64,000 nucleotides of DNA from Bathynomus jamesi (GCA_023014485.1 JAJOZX010001729.1:620001-684000); one strand, 5' to 3'; positions 1-11,280 are shown, numbered from the stretch's first letter. Numbers and translations: made by a program. The notes: generated from the sequence alone by a model not told the origin.

Positions 1-90
1 CTATGTTTCAGAAAACATGTTAATGTAGCTACGGTAGCAGTCTTATTACCTATCCTATACCAGATTATAATTACTACATTTTTAATAATG

Positions 91-236
91 GACCCGACCC
101 AGACCCGGGTCACATACTGAAAGACCCGACAGGACCTGAAAGTGAACTTTCGGGTCCGACCCGGACCCGTACCCGACCAGGACCCGAAGTAAATTAGAAA
201 AATGACCCGACCCGACCCGAAAGTGATAGACCCGCA
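91..236. repeat. GACCC-rich low-complexity tract
   Basis: Imperfect repeats of GACCC and GACCCG, some inverted (CGGGTC), interspersed with short AT-rich words and ending just before a (TA)n run. No coding sense seen. It could be a degenerate minisatellite or the edge of a transposon with subterminal repeats; no partner end was found. Confidence 0.6.
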
Positions 237-242
237 CAGCCC

Positions 243-265
243 TTATATATATATATATATATATA

Positions 266-300
<35 letters not shown>
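243..300. repeat. (TA)n microsatellite
   Basis: Almost pure TA dinucleotide run with one phase break. First of more than twenty TA tracts in the window, many of which adjoin transposon ends. Confidence 0.95.
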
Positions 301-302
<2 letters not shown>

Positions 303-824
303 TGAAGGTATATGTCCTAACTTTTTTCATCTTTGTTTACACCTGCACCATATACATTTACTATACATAGACTATGTAATGTATTTATATATTTAGCCAT
401 TAATTAATTTCAATATTTAATTATTTGTCATTTTCTTTTTCTTCCACGAGCAAGTTTTCGGTAAACAAATTTTTTTTTTAACTTTGGCGTCTCTTTTGCC
501 TCTTCCTAAACCAGTGAAATATGAAATAGGCTTTGGCTTCCAGAAATATCAAAAAACTCGAATTTTTTATAAACCTATATATGTGTGTGTGTGTGTGTGT
601 GTACAAATCATGATCGGGTGGAATATATTTATTTTATGATTTTTACAACGATTTTCTTTTCAAACTGCATACCTCGAATAGCAACAAGTTTTGTATTAGA
701 TTCAGTCATGTGCGTTGACAGCATAAATTTGTGGGTTTGCTAAGTTACAAGCTTTGTAAGAATAAAGTCAACCCTATCGTGACTTTTAGACAACCCTGAT
801 GTGTATATCGGTGATTTTCTAAGC

Positions 825-865
<41 letters not shown>
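301..865. other. No gene seen; (GT)n and (TA)n tracts
   Basis: AT-rich sequence without a recognisable coding region. It contains a (GT)n run at about 582-602 and a (TA)n run at about 828-865. The latter is the left flank of the hAT element that follows. Confidence 0.7.
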
Positions 866-868
<3 letters not shown>

Positions 869-1951
869 TGGCGACTCCAGCTCTTTAAGACTACTCGGGC
901 TCTTTTTAAATTTTCAAGTCTACATATGAGCTGACACTTAAATGCATGACAATAACTTAAGATTATCAATAAAATAAATAAATACATACCTCGGTAAAAA
1001 AATATTTGGATTTTATTTACTTGAACATAAAGTCCAAGCGTCTTGGTTTTAAAGCAAATTCCTTTAATATTCGGTCATGTAATTCCTTTTTGCTTTCTAA
1101 ATCAATAAGTATTTCTTTTTCAATTGAAATCCTAGCCAGGGACGAGAGCCGTTCTTGAGCCATTGTGTTTCTTAAATATGATCTAATTCGATCAAGAACA
1201 GAGAAATTTCTTTCATTTGAAACAGAAGTTACAGGTATGGTAAGAAGGAGCTGAATGAGCTTTGTGGTTTTCTTTTAATGATAACACTATGTCCTCCATG
1301 GGTGGGCTATACTTCTCAGAATACTTATAATATTAAAAATAAGTCAGATTATTTAAGAAAAGCGAACAACTTCACATTGCGACAGAACTCAAACTGTACC
1401 GCCGCCCAAGGCAGTTGAAGGCACGCTTATCGAAACGTAAAAAGTTACCATGTATCGCCAGAATTAAAAATTGTGCCTCTACAAGGCCGAAGGATATAAG
1501 CCCGAGTTGAAATGTTTTTTTCTTTATAAAAAAAATTAATAGGAGGAAAAACGTATTTTATTTAATGAGAATTAGAAGAAGGACTATTATGTAACCGTAT
1601 GCGAGCAAATAATTATTCATTAAAAGAACTTTAAATATATGATATTACTTATACTTTCTCGGGCGTAATGTCTTGCGCCCGAGTAAAGAATCTTGAAAGA
1701 TTACACGAAAACTTAATGTGTCAATATAGTTTTTTTATAGGTAGTAAGGGTATCTAAATGCGTTCAAAATTTGCTTGCGTAACGAAGGCTAGACAGAAAA
1801 ATAGTAACATACTACCAGCCAAAACACATTTTTACAATTTGTATTCAAAACTTTTTTTTAAAACTTAAATCTATAAATACACAATTTTATCTCTCATGCT
1901 TCCCCTTGCCTCTCAGGCTCAGTCCGTGAAGCCCGAGTGCAGGAGTCGCCA

Positions 1952-1954
<3 letters not shown>
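866..1954 (-). mobile_element. hAT transposon, internally degraded, inside a (TA)n tract
   Basis: The ends are inverted repeats: CAGTGGCGACTCC at 866-878 and its complement ending at 1954, matching 15 of the first 16 positions. Both flanks are TA repeat, so the 8-bp target duplication expected for hAT would read ATATATAT and cannot be told from the microsatellite. The interior keeps only the C-terminal part of a hAT transposase on the minus strand. At about 1.1 kb it is far shorter than an autonomous hAT element (usually 2.5-4 kb), so it is an internally deleted derivative. Confidence 0.85.
1020..1275 (-). pseudogene. hAT transposase C-terminal dimerisation fragment
   Basis: Minus-strand translation gives VSNERNFSVLDRIRSYLRN, then M-x4-RL-SSLA and a run starting IEKEI. 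This is the SxERxFSxLxxIKxxLRxxMxxxRLxxLAxxxIE signature at the C-terminus of hAT transposases of the ZMYM/TTF-finger group. No RNase H-like catalytic core or BED/TTF finger remains upstream, so the protein cannot be active. It lies within the hAT terminal repeats at 866-1954. Frame integrity is limited to this region. Confidence 0.82.
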
Positions 1955-1985
<31 letters not shown>

Positions 1986-1990
<5 letters not shown>

Positions 1991-2320
1991 AGTCCTCGTT
2001 TAACGTTGTCCCGCACAACGTCGTTTCGTGTTAACGTCGGTCTCCAATTAATACCTTGTTTCGCATTGCATTACTGCTGTTTTGTGTCAACATTGCTCAT
2101 CGTACGCCTGGAGGTTGCCACGGGAACTAGCAGTTATCTCCCGTCGCCATTTCGTTGTGTTGAATTGTTGTTGTTGTGTTATTGTTCATTAATTTTACTC
2201 ATAAAATTAATTCATAATGAGGCAAAAACAAAATGATTGTAAAGTACCTTCTGCTGAGAAAAAACAGAAAGAACAAGTTACACTTGAAGTGAAATTATAT
2301 ATTATAAAGTATACTTGTCA
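1986..2320 (+). mobile_element. pogo/Tigger-type element, 5' end only
   Basis: Starts CAGAAAGTCCTCGTTTAACG directly after TA, typical of Tigger-like ends (CAG start, TA target, CTCG/TTAACG motif). About 230 bp in, an ATG at 2217 opens a frame beginning MRQKQNDCKVPSAEKKQKEQ followed by VTLEVKLYIIK. This resembles the lysine-rich N-terminus and first helix of the Tigger/jerky CENP-B-type DNA-binding domain. The similarity stops near 2320 and no DDE domain or 3' end follows, so it is truncated. Confidence 0.65.
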
Positions 2321-2707
2321 ATCCTACCGATTTGAAGTCTATTCTACTGCCTATTCTACAAATAATATCAAACCTTTTATGCTCGAAATGCACTAGAGTG
2401 AATCATATAAGGCTAGATTTTCAAAAATTTCCCGGACCCCACCGGCCACCTGGCCTTGATTACAAATCCTACCGCTTTTGCTTTTCAAAATATTGGCAAG
2501 TATATATCATTGCAGTGAATTAGCGTAGGTAAATTATAGATTAGAAACCGTCGAGGCTCAAGCAATGCATTGTCACATTCGTAGGAGGCAGAAAAATTTT
2601 CACACGAGTTTGGAAATATTTCACGCTGTTACGCATCACCTGGCGAAAGAAGTAAAGTTTATCGGTAAGTTATAAAGTTGAAAAGATATTTGCAAAGCCA
2701 TCATAAG

Positions 2708-2760
<53 letters not shown>

Positions 2761-2986
2761 ATTTACAGTATATATGTAGGGAAATGTGTGTCTGTTCTAT
2801 GTTCGTTTATACACGCCTAAACAGGTAGGGCAGTCTGCACCAAGTTAAATTTAATACAAACATTAAGGGAAAAACCAGGGAAGGTTTCAGGAGCACACAA
2901 GCCCTTCCCAGTCCGCCCCTCTAGTTTATCAAATCTTTATATGGATTTTTTTGAACGTTTGTTGTTTGATTCCCTTGTTTCAGGTA
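2321..2986. other. No gene seen; long (TA)n at 2710-2756
   Basis: AT-rich sequence between the Tigger fragment and the Merlin element. Apart from the (TA)n run, no coding homology, RNA gene or terminal repeat was recognised. Confidence 0.6.
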
Positions 2987-2994
2987 TACAGTGC

Positions 2995-4236
2995 GGATCT
3001 TTTCCGTTCTACCCCAGCAACAATTTCTAGTGTAGTTTTACTTGCTGAATTCAATAATATATATTTTATTTTGGAGAAAGTATTCGTGCTTTAATTAGTT
3101 ATGGTTATAATTATTAATTTTTTTCTCTTTTGTCGATACTGTTATGGATGATAAATGGAATTTCATAAACATAGTTAAAGAAATAACGTGTGAAAAAGAA
3201 GCAATTAATTTCTTTCAACACTGAAATAATTCCGTCAGAAAAATTGTGCAGGAGAAAACATCAAATGATACTTAATATCAACAATGAGAGAAGTAGGTGG
3301 ATATGCAACAAAAGTAAATGCAGAATAGAAATTGGTGTACGAAAAGATACATGGCTGGAAGGAAGTCAACTGCCACTCAAGAAAATAGTTCTATTTATTT
3401 ATTCATGGCTATGGAATATACCTCTATCCATTTCTGTGAAAAGGAACTTCAGATGAATTACAACACTATAGTTGATTATAATAATTACCTGCGAGAGGGA
3501 AGTTAAAAGGAAATTAACACACTACCTAACCTAACTTAACTTAACAACCTACTTGAACTAATTTTATGTTGCAGGTTTGTGCTGATTCACTATTGAAGAA
3601 TCCTGCAGTCATAGGTGGCCCGAATATGACAGTGGAAATGGATGAAACTCTCTATTCGAAGAGAAAGTACAACCGCGGTCGTATGCTACAAGAACAATGG
3701 GTTTTTGGTGGCATTTGCCGAGAGACGGAGGAATGTTTCTTGTATGCGGTACCAAAAAGAGATCGAGCAACATTAGAAAATTGTATAAAACTCAATATAA
3801 AGCCAGGCACCACCATCATATCCGATATGTGGAAAGCCTATAGTAATTTGGAAAATTTGGAAGGTTACAATTATACACATTTAACGGTGAATCACAGCGA
3901 AAATTTCATAAATCCATTAACTGGTGCCCATACCCAGCGCATCGAAGGCTTATGGAATTTAGCTAAACAGGAACAAGAGACAGTGGGGAACATCTAGAAA
4001 TATGATAGATTCTTATTTATGTGAATTTCTGTGGATGAGAAGACAAAAAGGAAAGGACATTTTTATTGAAATCTTAAATGCAATCTCTACTTTTAAATAA
4101 AATAAACGGACTATAACTCTTTTGTTATTAATTTCTCCAAAATAAGATATATATTATTGAATTCAGCAAGTAAAACTACACTAGAAAATAATATATAATT
4201 TAATTTTTTGTTGCTGGGATAGAACGGAAAAGAGCC
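2995..4236 (+). mobile_element. Merlin (IS1016-like) DNA transposon, near complete
   Basis: The terminal inverted repeats begin GGATCTTTTCCGTTCT at 2995 and end with the complement of GGCTCTTTTCCGTTCTAT at 4236. The outer 29 bp match at 27 positions, and the inverted similarity runs inward to about 3087 and 4130. The element is flanked by a perfect 8-bp direct repeat, TACAGTGC, at 2987-2994 and 4237-4244, the target-duplication length known for Merlin. It encloses one transposase gene with ISXO2-like sequence. Total length 1242 bp, within the usual Merlin range. Confidence 0.95.
3144..4100 (+). pseudogene. Merlin/ISXO2-like transposase, broken
   Basis: This would be the element's cut-and-paste DDE transposase. 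Reading from an ATG at 3144 (MDDKWNFINIVKEI) the frame shifts near 3222. It continues through a zinc-binding region (SRWICNKSKCR) and the family's xLPLKKI segment, shifts again near 3410, and reaches a probable 77-bp intron at 3498-3574. The intron ends in GCAG, but its donor reads GGAAGT where GTAAGT would be expected. Exon 2 carries VEMDET, KRKYNRGR, EQWVFGGICRE, SDMWKAY, VNHS and GAHTQRIE, the ISXO2 catalytic blocks. A third shift, in a G run near 3985, separates the C-terminal block (SYLCEFLWMRR), which ends at a stop at 4098-4100. Three frameshifts plus the lost donor make it non-functional as written, although the G-run shift could be an assembly error. Confidence 0.9.
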
Positions 4237-4589
4237 TACAGTGCTACCGTAAAAAAGAAGAAACACGTAAGTCCACTGGGTGTAGTTTTGAGAAAATGTC
4301 TTTCAAAGTTTAGCGTTGAAAACATCAGCAATTCATTTTTTTGCACTAATTTTACCAATGCATAATAATTGCAACTTCATGACAATGTTTTCAGCAGAAA
4401 TCATTTTATTATACGCGTATATATTGAGCGAATTTGGCACTTGCGTGTTTTTTCACTGGAAGAGATGGGATTTAGTGGAAATGGACTTACGTTTTCATTG
4501 ATTTAACCAATATAAACTGGATTTGTGCGCTTGTTCCTTTGCATAGAGATGTAGAAATGGCTTACCGACCCCACCATGGTCTTAACTCA

Positions 4590-4940
4590 ATTTTGACCAA
4601 ATTGTGACATGCGTTTTTTCCTTTGCACGGCAGAGTGGTGGTTATACGCGGATGACACTTTCGCTTATACATAAAAATACTAATATTGAAGAATTGTAAG
4701 AGCGGATAAGTAGTATTTCTCCATCTATAAAATTTACTTTCCAGGCTGAGACAAATAACAAGCTTCTTTTCTTATATGTAATGATTCTAAGGACTTTAGA
4801 TAGACCTTCCTTTACTATACATAGAAAGGTGACTCACCCAGACTCTTACTTACACACTTACTCTTCCCATTTCTGAAAGCACTAAGTGAGGAGTTATCAC
4901 TGGCCTTGCTCTTAGAACTTGTAAACACCGTGATTCCATT
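4590..4940 (+). pseudogene. Penelope-like element reverse transcriptase remnant
   Basis: At about 4636 the plus strand reads WWLYADDTFAYT, the RT active-site block in Penelope-like form (YVDDTF), then a stop. About 60 bp on, another frame reads KFTFQAETNNKLLFL and VTHPDSYLHTYSSHF, matching the Penelope blocks FTxExExxxxLPFLD and KPTHTDRYLxxxSxH. Stops and shifts separate the blocks, and the D of LPFLD is replaced. No GIY-YIG endonuclease domain was seen downstream. It is a degraded piece of the palm/thumb region. Confidence 0.7.
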
Positions 4941-5460
4941 TATTTGGAAAAAATTAAATCGTTTTTAATGGACATTTGGAGACGTTCCAAAAGTTAGGAT
5001 ACTGCAAAAGTTTTATTTCTGTTAAAAAGTTGCACCAGCAAAAAAACAAAGAAACATTTCACCTCCGTAGCCTATTAAATTTGCCTATTCCATCACTGTA
5101 AATTTTGGGGCATTTCGTGAACTCGAATAGGATTATAATGAACTCTCAAAGAGTATACAGTATATATAAAGAACTAAATTGAGAGAGCTCATTTGTCTCT
5201 CCATTAATAACGAATAAAACTTCTCGAAAACGTGCACTGAACGCTCTTTTCGAATTAAACCAATTCATGAAAGTAGGACATTTAAGGAATTAATTTTATC
5301 GAAGTGGGTGACGCCATCAATTGGAGGAAATGTCAAATAAATTCCATTTCATTTTCATTAGTCGAGCGTAATTACGTGCATATTATTTTTGTTAATCAAG
5401 AACGACATACTAACAGCAACCTCAGTTTTAAGATTAAATACATTTGAAGTAAATTTGTTT
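4941..5460. other. No gene seen
   Basis: AT-rich sequence after the Penelope remnant. Parts may be its decayed 3' portion, but no domain or terminal structure can be supported. Confidence 0.5.
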
Positions 5461-5462
5461 TA

Positions 5463-5541
5463 CCTCGGTGGGATTCGATCCGATGTCATTGAATATTAGA
5501 ATTTTGCGAGCCGCCACGTTATTCCCTCGGCCACTAGACGT
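5463..5541 (-). repeat. tRNA-like SINE head (degenerate)
   Basis: On the minus strand, AGTGGCCGAGGGAATAACG resembles a pol III box A region and GGATCGAATCCCACC resembles box B with its T-arm. Overall length is close to a tRNA, but the acceptor stem does not close well. It is therefore read as a tRNA-derived repeat, not a working tRNA gene. Confidence 0.5.
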
Positions 5542-5593
5542 TAATGTATGATGAGAGAGTTTTTTATACATGCTCTTTCGCATTCATTCATTC

Positions 5594-5684
5594 CTGGGGT
5601 AGCTCTAGGATTCGAACCAGTGACTCGAGAATAACGAGCCAATCCGACCAAACGCTCTAACCACAAGGCCACCAAACCCTTAAC
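5594..5684 (-). repeat. tRNA-like SINE head
   Basis: Minus strand: box A-like TGGCCTTGTGGTTAGAGCG followed about 45 nt later by box B GGTTCGAATCC. These are the spacing and sequence of an internal pol III promoter. The outer stem pairs poorly (GTTTGGT against ACCCC). Interpreted as a tRNA-derived SINE; a diverged tRNA pseudogene is the alternative. Confidence 0.6.
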
Positions 5685-5699
5685 TATCTGAGTGAACGT

Positions 5700-6560
5700 T
5701 GGGGATTTGCTTAAAAATAAATATTTATTTATGAAAGCCTACATTAAATATATATTGTCAGCTTTTACGAGAAAAAATATAAAGTTTTTAAATGCTTAAA
5801 TTCTATTTAATATTGGAACGAACGCACGATGCATTTGCTTTTCCTAAGAGAGTAAATAGTTATCATAAATAGTCTAAGTAAGGAAATTGACTCTCTCTTG
5901 ATAGTAAATATACACTCGCGGAAATTTCCAGTGATTAGATTACAAAATAAACATTTAAATGTAGTCATTGAAAGCAGAAACGTATTGAAAAAAACCTTGT
6001 TACTCCCACCTTCCCTAAAGATAACAACAATAATGAACCGAGTCTTTTTACATGGTATGACGTAACTGTGATAAGTTATATTGGGAAGACTAGATTTGAA
6101 AAGACGCAATTATCAGCATAGGTACGACAGTTTGGGAAAGCTGACTTTTCGACCACGTTTCTTCTTCCAACCATAACTTCAATAATATTAAACTATTAGC
6201 TACAGTGTATGGAGCAAAAAATCGGTTAGAGCCCTACTTTATTAATAATTCAATAACGTTTGATGGAAACAAGGATGCATATAGTCTCAACAATTTTTCT
6301 TCAAATTTGTTAAATTTTGTTCCAAAACTTTAACGCATTAAGAAAAATCTCACCAATTTACATATTCCACATGTAGGAGGATGAGCCTTCTATACGCCTT
6401 TCTCTCTCAACGGCTTGGTCAGGGTTTTGATAGCCAACGTTCCTAGAGTGGCTTCATTACTTTTATTTATTTTAACTTGGGATTACTTTCACAGTTTCAA
6501 ATTTTTAGCTTTTTATATTTTACTTGCGAGTAAAAAAATATCTCGTCCTTTTCCACAGGG
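5700..6560. other. No gene seen
   Basis: AT-rich. An open frame of about 100 codons on the minus strand at 5807-6109 has no recognisable domain and a composition typical of chance frames. No repeat ends were identified. Confidence 0.5.
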
Positions 6561-6565
6561 TTTTA

Positions 6566-6566
<1 letters not shown>

Positions 6567-6624
<58 letters not shown>
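6567..6624. repeat. (TA)n(CA)n compound microsatellite
   Basis: About 20 TA units followed directly by about 8 CA units. Confidence 0.95.
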
Positions 6625-6847
6625 AAGGGTTCATAAAGTAAATAGACACCACAATGATTGTCCTTAAGAATAAATGGCAAAAAACTCATCACTGGAATGC
6701 GAGAACGTGAGTCAACTTTTCATGATGCAAAGTGGAAAGCAACACTATTCTAAATATATTTTGATTCAATAAATCTGTTATTATTTATTAACTTTTATTA
6801 ACAAATCAAAAACAATAGAAAAACCGAAAGAGTATATTTGCTTTTGA

Positions 6848-6849
<2 letters not shown>

Positions 6850-6914
<65 letters not shown>
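6850..6914. repeat. (TC)n(ATT)n compound microsatellite
   Basis: A TC run of about 16 units (6851-6882) is followed without a break by about ten ATT units. Confidence 0.95.
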
Positions 6915-6917
<3 letters not shown>

Positions 6918-7371
6918 AAAAAAGAGAGAGGTTGTTGCGTGTGTGAAAGAAGCATCAAATCGGAATTTCCATGAATATTTAGTTTTGCTCCACTCATTTG
7001 CGGACCAGATTCGTACAATGTTAAATACTCAATTATCGACTGTAAAAATCGATGATTATTTTTCGGATAAAAAATGTCTCTAATAATAATAATAAGTTAT
7101 TTCTGCGGTACGAATATGTCGCTGAAAATTAGTCGTTTTATCAAGTGCTGTATGTATGAAAGTTCGAGAAGAGCAAAACGAGTTCTTTTAGCTGAATGTA
7201 ACTTTTTCTCGTTATGCATATTTCAACGGAATGAATCGTGTTAACCATTTTTTTGTACATTAATATAATTCTTTTACAGTGTCAACCAACTGTAAATAAA
7301 TTACTGATGTTAAAAAAAAATGGTTAACGTGATCGTATACGTACGACATCTTTTTTTACACGTATTCTGTA

Positions 7372-7751
7372 CAGTATTGATGCGGTTATCCGTGATCGAG
7401 TTAACCGTGGTTTACTAATTGTGATCGTTGTGACTTATCCGTGATTCGGCGCGGTGTTTATCGGGATGTATCCTCTCCGTCCGCTAACACCGTGGAGGGA
7501 GGGGTTACAATCTTCGGGAATGGATGATCTTCACGTCTTGTGTTGAGTACAAACTACTTAATTGTATATTACACTATAATAGAATAATACTCTGTGTGTG
7601 GTGGCGCGCGAGGTGGGACGCCAGTCACGAGTGGCGGGCAGCAGCGGCTGCACTTCCCACCCACCGGCGGGGTGTACAGAATTAACTGTGAAATCCGGTT
7701 ATCCATGATCATGGACCGCCCCCTATATCACGGATAACTGAGTAAGTACTA
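7372..7751. mobile_element. pogo/Tigger-type MITE, 380 bp
   Basis: The left end CAGTATTGATGCGGTTATCC and the right end (complement TAGTACTTACTCAGTTATCC) align over 23 bp, with GTTATCCGTG identical. TA dinucleotides flank both ends (7370-7371 and 7752-7753), as expected for pogo insertion. Inner parts repeat further copies of GTTAACCGTG- and TTATCCGTGA-like words. No coding capacity. GC content in the centre (about 7600-7680) is higher than in the surroundings. Confidence 0.65.
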
Positions 7752-7840
7752 TACGTATAATATTTGATTGATTAACTTATATATAAAGATTTATTTTGTT
7801 TTTTGGCAGGATTAATTAAACATGACTTAATGTTCTACAT

Positions 7841-8363
7841 CAGGCATGAGTACCCTTTTTAAGTGGTGGGCCAAGCTGAAAGTTGAAGTTTTTTGCGGGC
7901 CACAGGCATATTTTTCAACAAGTATTATTAAAAATCTTAACTTAGTTTGCCATCTGTTTCCACTGTTATACTTGATTTTTTTTTTTTTTAATTTTCATTC
8001 GCTAATGAATGTTTGAATATAAAGAAGTACCATTGAAAATGGGAAAATATTTGCTCAAGCGCTGCCTTTAGTAATTACCAGCTAATGGGCGCAATATTGC
8101 TAATTTATTTTTGGTAGGTAATAATAAAGGTATTATATAGTCATATGTTACATATCGAAATATAAAATTTTCTATTTTACATTTTGCTCCTCACGGATAT
8201 TGGCACTGCAGTTCAAATTAAATTTTAATTCTGCAATTTTTTTGTATTAGAAAAATCAAGAGGGCCGTACCGTCCTTAGTAATTTAGATCGGAAGGAGGC
8301 GGGCCGGATTAAAAGCATTCGCGGGGTGGATTTGGACCGCGGCCCGGGGGTTACCCATGCCTG
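7841..8363. mobile_element. hAT-type MITE, 523 bp
   Basis: Begins CAGGCATGAGTACCC and ends GGGTTACCCATGCCTG, a near-perfect terminal inverted repeat. Next to the ends are the GGGCC-rich words (GGTGGGCCA on the left, GGCCCGGGG on the right) usual in hAT/Charlie-like elements. No 8-bp target duplication is convincing. No transposase sequence remains. Confidence 0.75.
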
Positions 8364-8450
8364 TTGTTTACAATGTACTTATCATGGTGAAATTTCCTAT
8401 AAACTTAACTCCAACCAAGCATAACTCACTGTTGAAACAATACCAACTTC

Positions 8451-9147
8451 GGGCGTTTTCTATTCGGCAAAAAGTTGCTAAACTTTTAGCAAAATATCGC
8501 GTTCTTATTCGTCATGAAATGTTAGAAAGTGTCTAAATTTTTACTTTTTGTCTAAACTTTTAGAATTTCGTAATCAGCTCAGAGATATACCTAAAAGTTT
8601 AGCAGGTTTTTTGTTTACAAACAAACTGACTAACGTAGGGCCAAGTTGTAGAATAATTTTTTGTATATGATTGATAACATTATAAAGATATATTAATAAC
8701 TAATGTTAATTGTGGAACAAGCTGCACAACACTTGTGAGTATAAATAAAATTAGATGCATATTATTAATTTTTGAAGGAATAAGTAGAGTTTTAACAGTG
8801 ATTTAGGCTTAACTAGGCTTTTTGAAAAGCCTATTCTCCTAACTTTAAGGGCTAATTATAGACTATGTTTGGTAGCCTAGGCTTAAAAACAATACAAATA
8901 AGAACACAAAAGCCTAGCCTAGCCTAGCCTGTGGCATAGGCTAGGTTTTTTTTCCTAATTAATTAATTAAATACTATACTCGAATGTTCAGAGCTTCTAC
9001 AGTATATGCCATTCTGTTTGTTTACTAACGAAAGTTTAAACGAAATTTAGCAAACGTGTTCTTTTCGTCAAGGCTCAGAAACTTTAGCTAAACTTTAGAA
9101 TATTCTAAATTTTTAGAATTTCGTGTGTCGAATAGAAAAAAACTTAT
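8451..9147. mobile_element. Putative MITE with TTCTATTCG inverted ends
   Basis: The left end GGGCGTTTTCTATTCGGCA faces a right end whose complement reads GTTTTTTTCTATTCGACA. TTTAGAATTTCG and related words recur in both subterminal zones. Superfamily not assigned; no target duplication recognised; no coding content. Confidence 0.45.
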
Positions 9148-9517
9148 TTTTATACTAAGTCAAATCACTCCATTCGCAAAAGTTCCTAACTCATACGAAA
9201 TATTGAAGATACAGGAAACGCTCACCTTCGTTCCTCGACCATTTATAAATACTGTACATTTGTGACATCGCCTTATGTTGGTCTGACTACTCATCAGTTG
9301 CAACTTTGAATCGATAAGCATATAGGATTGTGCAGTCGCATTAAAAACAGTTTCCAGTCCATCACACTCTAATATTAGTGAACATTCCTACCCCATAAAC
9401 GTAACCATCCTATTAAACTTAACTAATTCCTCATCATTGCCCAATCTAATAAATAGGATCTTTCCCTTTTAGAGACCATAATGATTTTTAAACACATACC
9501 AGATATGAATGAATATA
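9148..9517. other. No gene seen
   Basis: Unassigned AT-rich sequence up to the left end of the mariner element. Confidence 0.5.
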
Positions 9518-10917
9518 CTGGGTGATCCAGATAAATGGGACCCATAAAAAAAAGCCAAATATTCTTAATATTTAATTCCTTTCATAAAAACTATATATCA
9601 TTCGAAAGAGTAGAGTTACAAGTTTATTATGAAATATTTATTTTTTAAAAATGACTCCTTTCAAATGTGCTCCATTAGTTGCCAAGCATTCCAGTGTTCT
9701 CGCTTGTAAGTTCTGCATCACTTTTGCAAGAGTGTGCGGTGGTATGGCCTGTATCTCATTTGTGATGGCGGCCTTCAATTCTTGCAAGGTCGTTGGGTTA
9801 TTTCTGTAGACCCTACTCTTTAAATATCCCCAGAGATAATAATCTAAGGGAGAAAATTCCGGAGACCTTGCGGGCCATTCAACGTCTCCAAATCTTGAGA
9901 TTAACTCGCCTGGAAACGTTTGACGCAAAACTGCCATGCAGTTCCTCGTGGTATGGCAGGTAGCTCCGTCTTGTTGGAACCAGTGGTTTTCTAGACAAAG
10001 ATCTCTTAATTTAGGAATAAGGAAATCGGTCAACATTTTTTCGTAGCGATCACCATTTACAGTGACCGTGTTTCCGGTGGAATCCTCGAAAAAGTACGGC
10101 CCTATGATCTGAGATGCAGTAAGACCACACCAAACAGTTACACGCTGACTATGCAACGGGACTTCGGTAATATTCAATGGATTTTCTGTTGCCCAGAAAC
10201 GACAATTTTGTTTGTTTACAGTTCCATTCAAGTGAAAATGGGCTTCGTCTGACATAATCAAAGTTGCTAGAAAATTGGTGGTGTCATTTACCTTCTGTTG
10301 GATCCATTGACAGAATTGTCGTCTTCGTGCGAAATCTCCATCGTTTAGTTGTTGCACTGTTTGAATTTTATATGGAAAGAGCATTAAATTTTGCTTGAAT
10401 ATACAGTGTGTTGTTCCATATCCAACTCCTAACAGCTGAGAAGCACGTCTGATGCTTATGTTAGGATTATCCTGTACAATTTCATGAGTACTGTTAATGA
10501 TCTCGTCTATCCTTGCTGTGCGCACTCTTCCAGTTGGTTTTCTTTTTCCAATGCTGCCAGTTAGGGAAAAATTTCTGACACACCGACGGATTACTTTCTT
10601 AGAAGGTGATTTTGACATCTGAAAATTTGTCTTGAAAGATCTTTGAGCTGAAACTACACTTCTTCCATGCTCATAATATTGCTCAGTTATGAAACGCAGC
10701 TGTTCCACAGTCCATGCAGTCATCTTGAAGGGTTAGTTTTAACTAACACTTTTATTTTGTTTTGTATCTTATCTTGTCTTGTATTGTCAAAACCTATACA
10801 ATCCTGTACAAACTTGTAACTATCCTCTTTCGAATGATGCGTATGATTTTATAAAAGGACTTATACTTTAAGAGTTACAGGGGTTTCTTTTGGGTCCCAT
10901 TTCTCTGGATCACCCTT
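9518..10917 (-). mobile_element. Complete Tc1/mariner element, copy 1
   Basis: Terminal inverted repeats contain GGGTGATCCAGA and AAATGGGACCCA, with TA on both sides (9516-9517 and 10918-10919). The 1400-bp element encloses one uninterrupted transposase frame on the minus strand. A near-identical second copy lies at 52459-53860. A palindromic derivative of the same family lies at 58760-59337. The intact frame and close identity of the two copies point to recent activity. Confidence 0.93.
9638..10723 (-). CDS. Intact mariner transposase, DD41D type
   Basis: Cut-and-paste transposase, 361 aa, one exon. The N-terminal third is helix-turn-helix: MTAWTVEQLRFITEQYYEHG starts the first domain, and RRASQLLGVGYGTTH marks a second recognition helix. 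The catalytic core follows with SDEAHFHLNG (first Asp, about residue 159), FQQDGATCH (second, about 252) and FSPLDYYLWGYLKSRVY (third, about 294). Exactly 41 residues separate the second and third acidic residues, the spacing known for rosa-like DD41D elements. No stop or frameshift interrupts it. It differs from the 360-aa copy at 52658 by one extra Ser codon near residue 41 and about seven substitutions. The start codon is the first ATG after the roughly 190-bp end region. Likely active or recently active, but that is inference. Confidence 0.93.
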   Translation of the reverse strand: MTAWTVEQLRFITEQYYEHGRSVVSAQRSFKTNFQMSKSPSKKVIRRCVRNFSLTGSIGKRKPTGRVRTARIDEIINSTHEIVQDNPNISIRRASQLLGVGYGTTHCIFKQNLMLFPYKIQTVQQLNDGDFARRRQFCQWIQQKVNDTTNFLATLIMSDEAHFHLNGTVNKQNCRFWATENPLNITEVPLHSQRVTVWCGLTASQIIGPYFFEDSTGNTVTVNGDRYEKMLTDFLIPKLRDLCLENHWFQQDGATCHTTRNCMAVLRQTFPGELISRFGDVEWPARSPEFSPLDYYLWGYLKSRVYRNNPTTLQELKAAITNEIQAIPPHTLAKVMQNLQARTLECLATNGAHLKGVIFKK

Positions 10918-11280
10918 TATTTACTTCCTTTAACAACCTTAACATTTTAAAATAGTTGCACTAACCAACTAAGTTTCCAACCAACCAGCTACCCAGATTT
11001 GATGATTATTCCCTTTTGTGATTCACTCGTGACATTTTGTACTCGCTTCATTTCTGTGATTTTTACCATTTATTTTACTCGTTTTAAAACTCATTAACTC
11101 TTCTTATACTTTATATTCAAAATTGTAATTTTATCATGGACTTGTTCAATGTAATAATTTTAGCTTACTTTTGTTTTATAATTGATAAGTAACTTATTGA
11201 TCAAGTATGTGCGTAATATTTTAAGTACAATTCATAACTATGATCTTCAGTATTAAGTTGTTTTTATAGCACTGAGGAGG
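10918..11280. other. No gene seen
   Basis: AT-rich spacer between the mariner element and a 5S-derived SINE. Nothing recognised. Confidence 0.5.

Noticed and set aside
202..396. Coding sequences rich in YIYIYI
   Set aside because: Translation of (TA)n microsatellites; the same artefact appears near 6567, 27700 and 54800.
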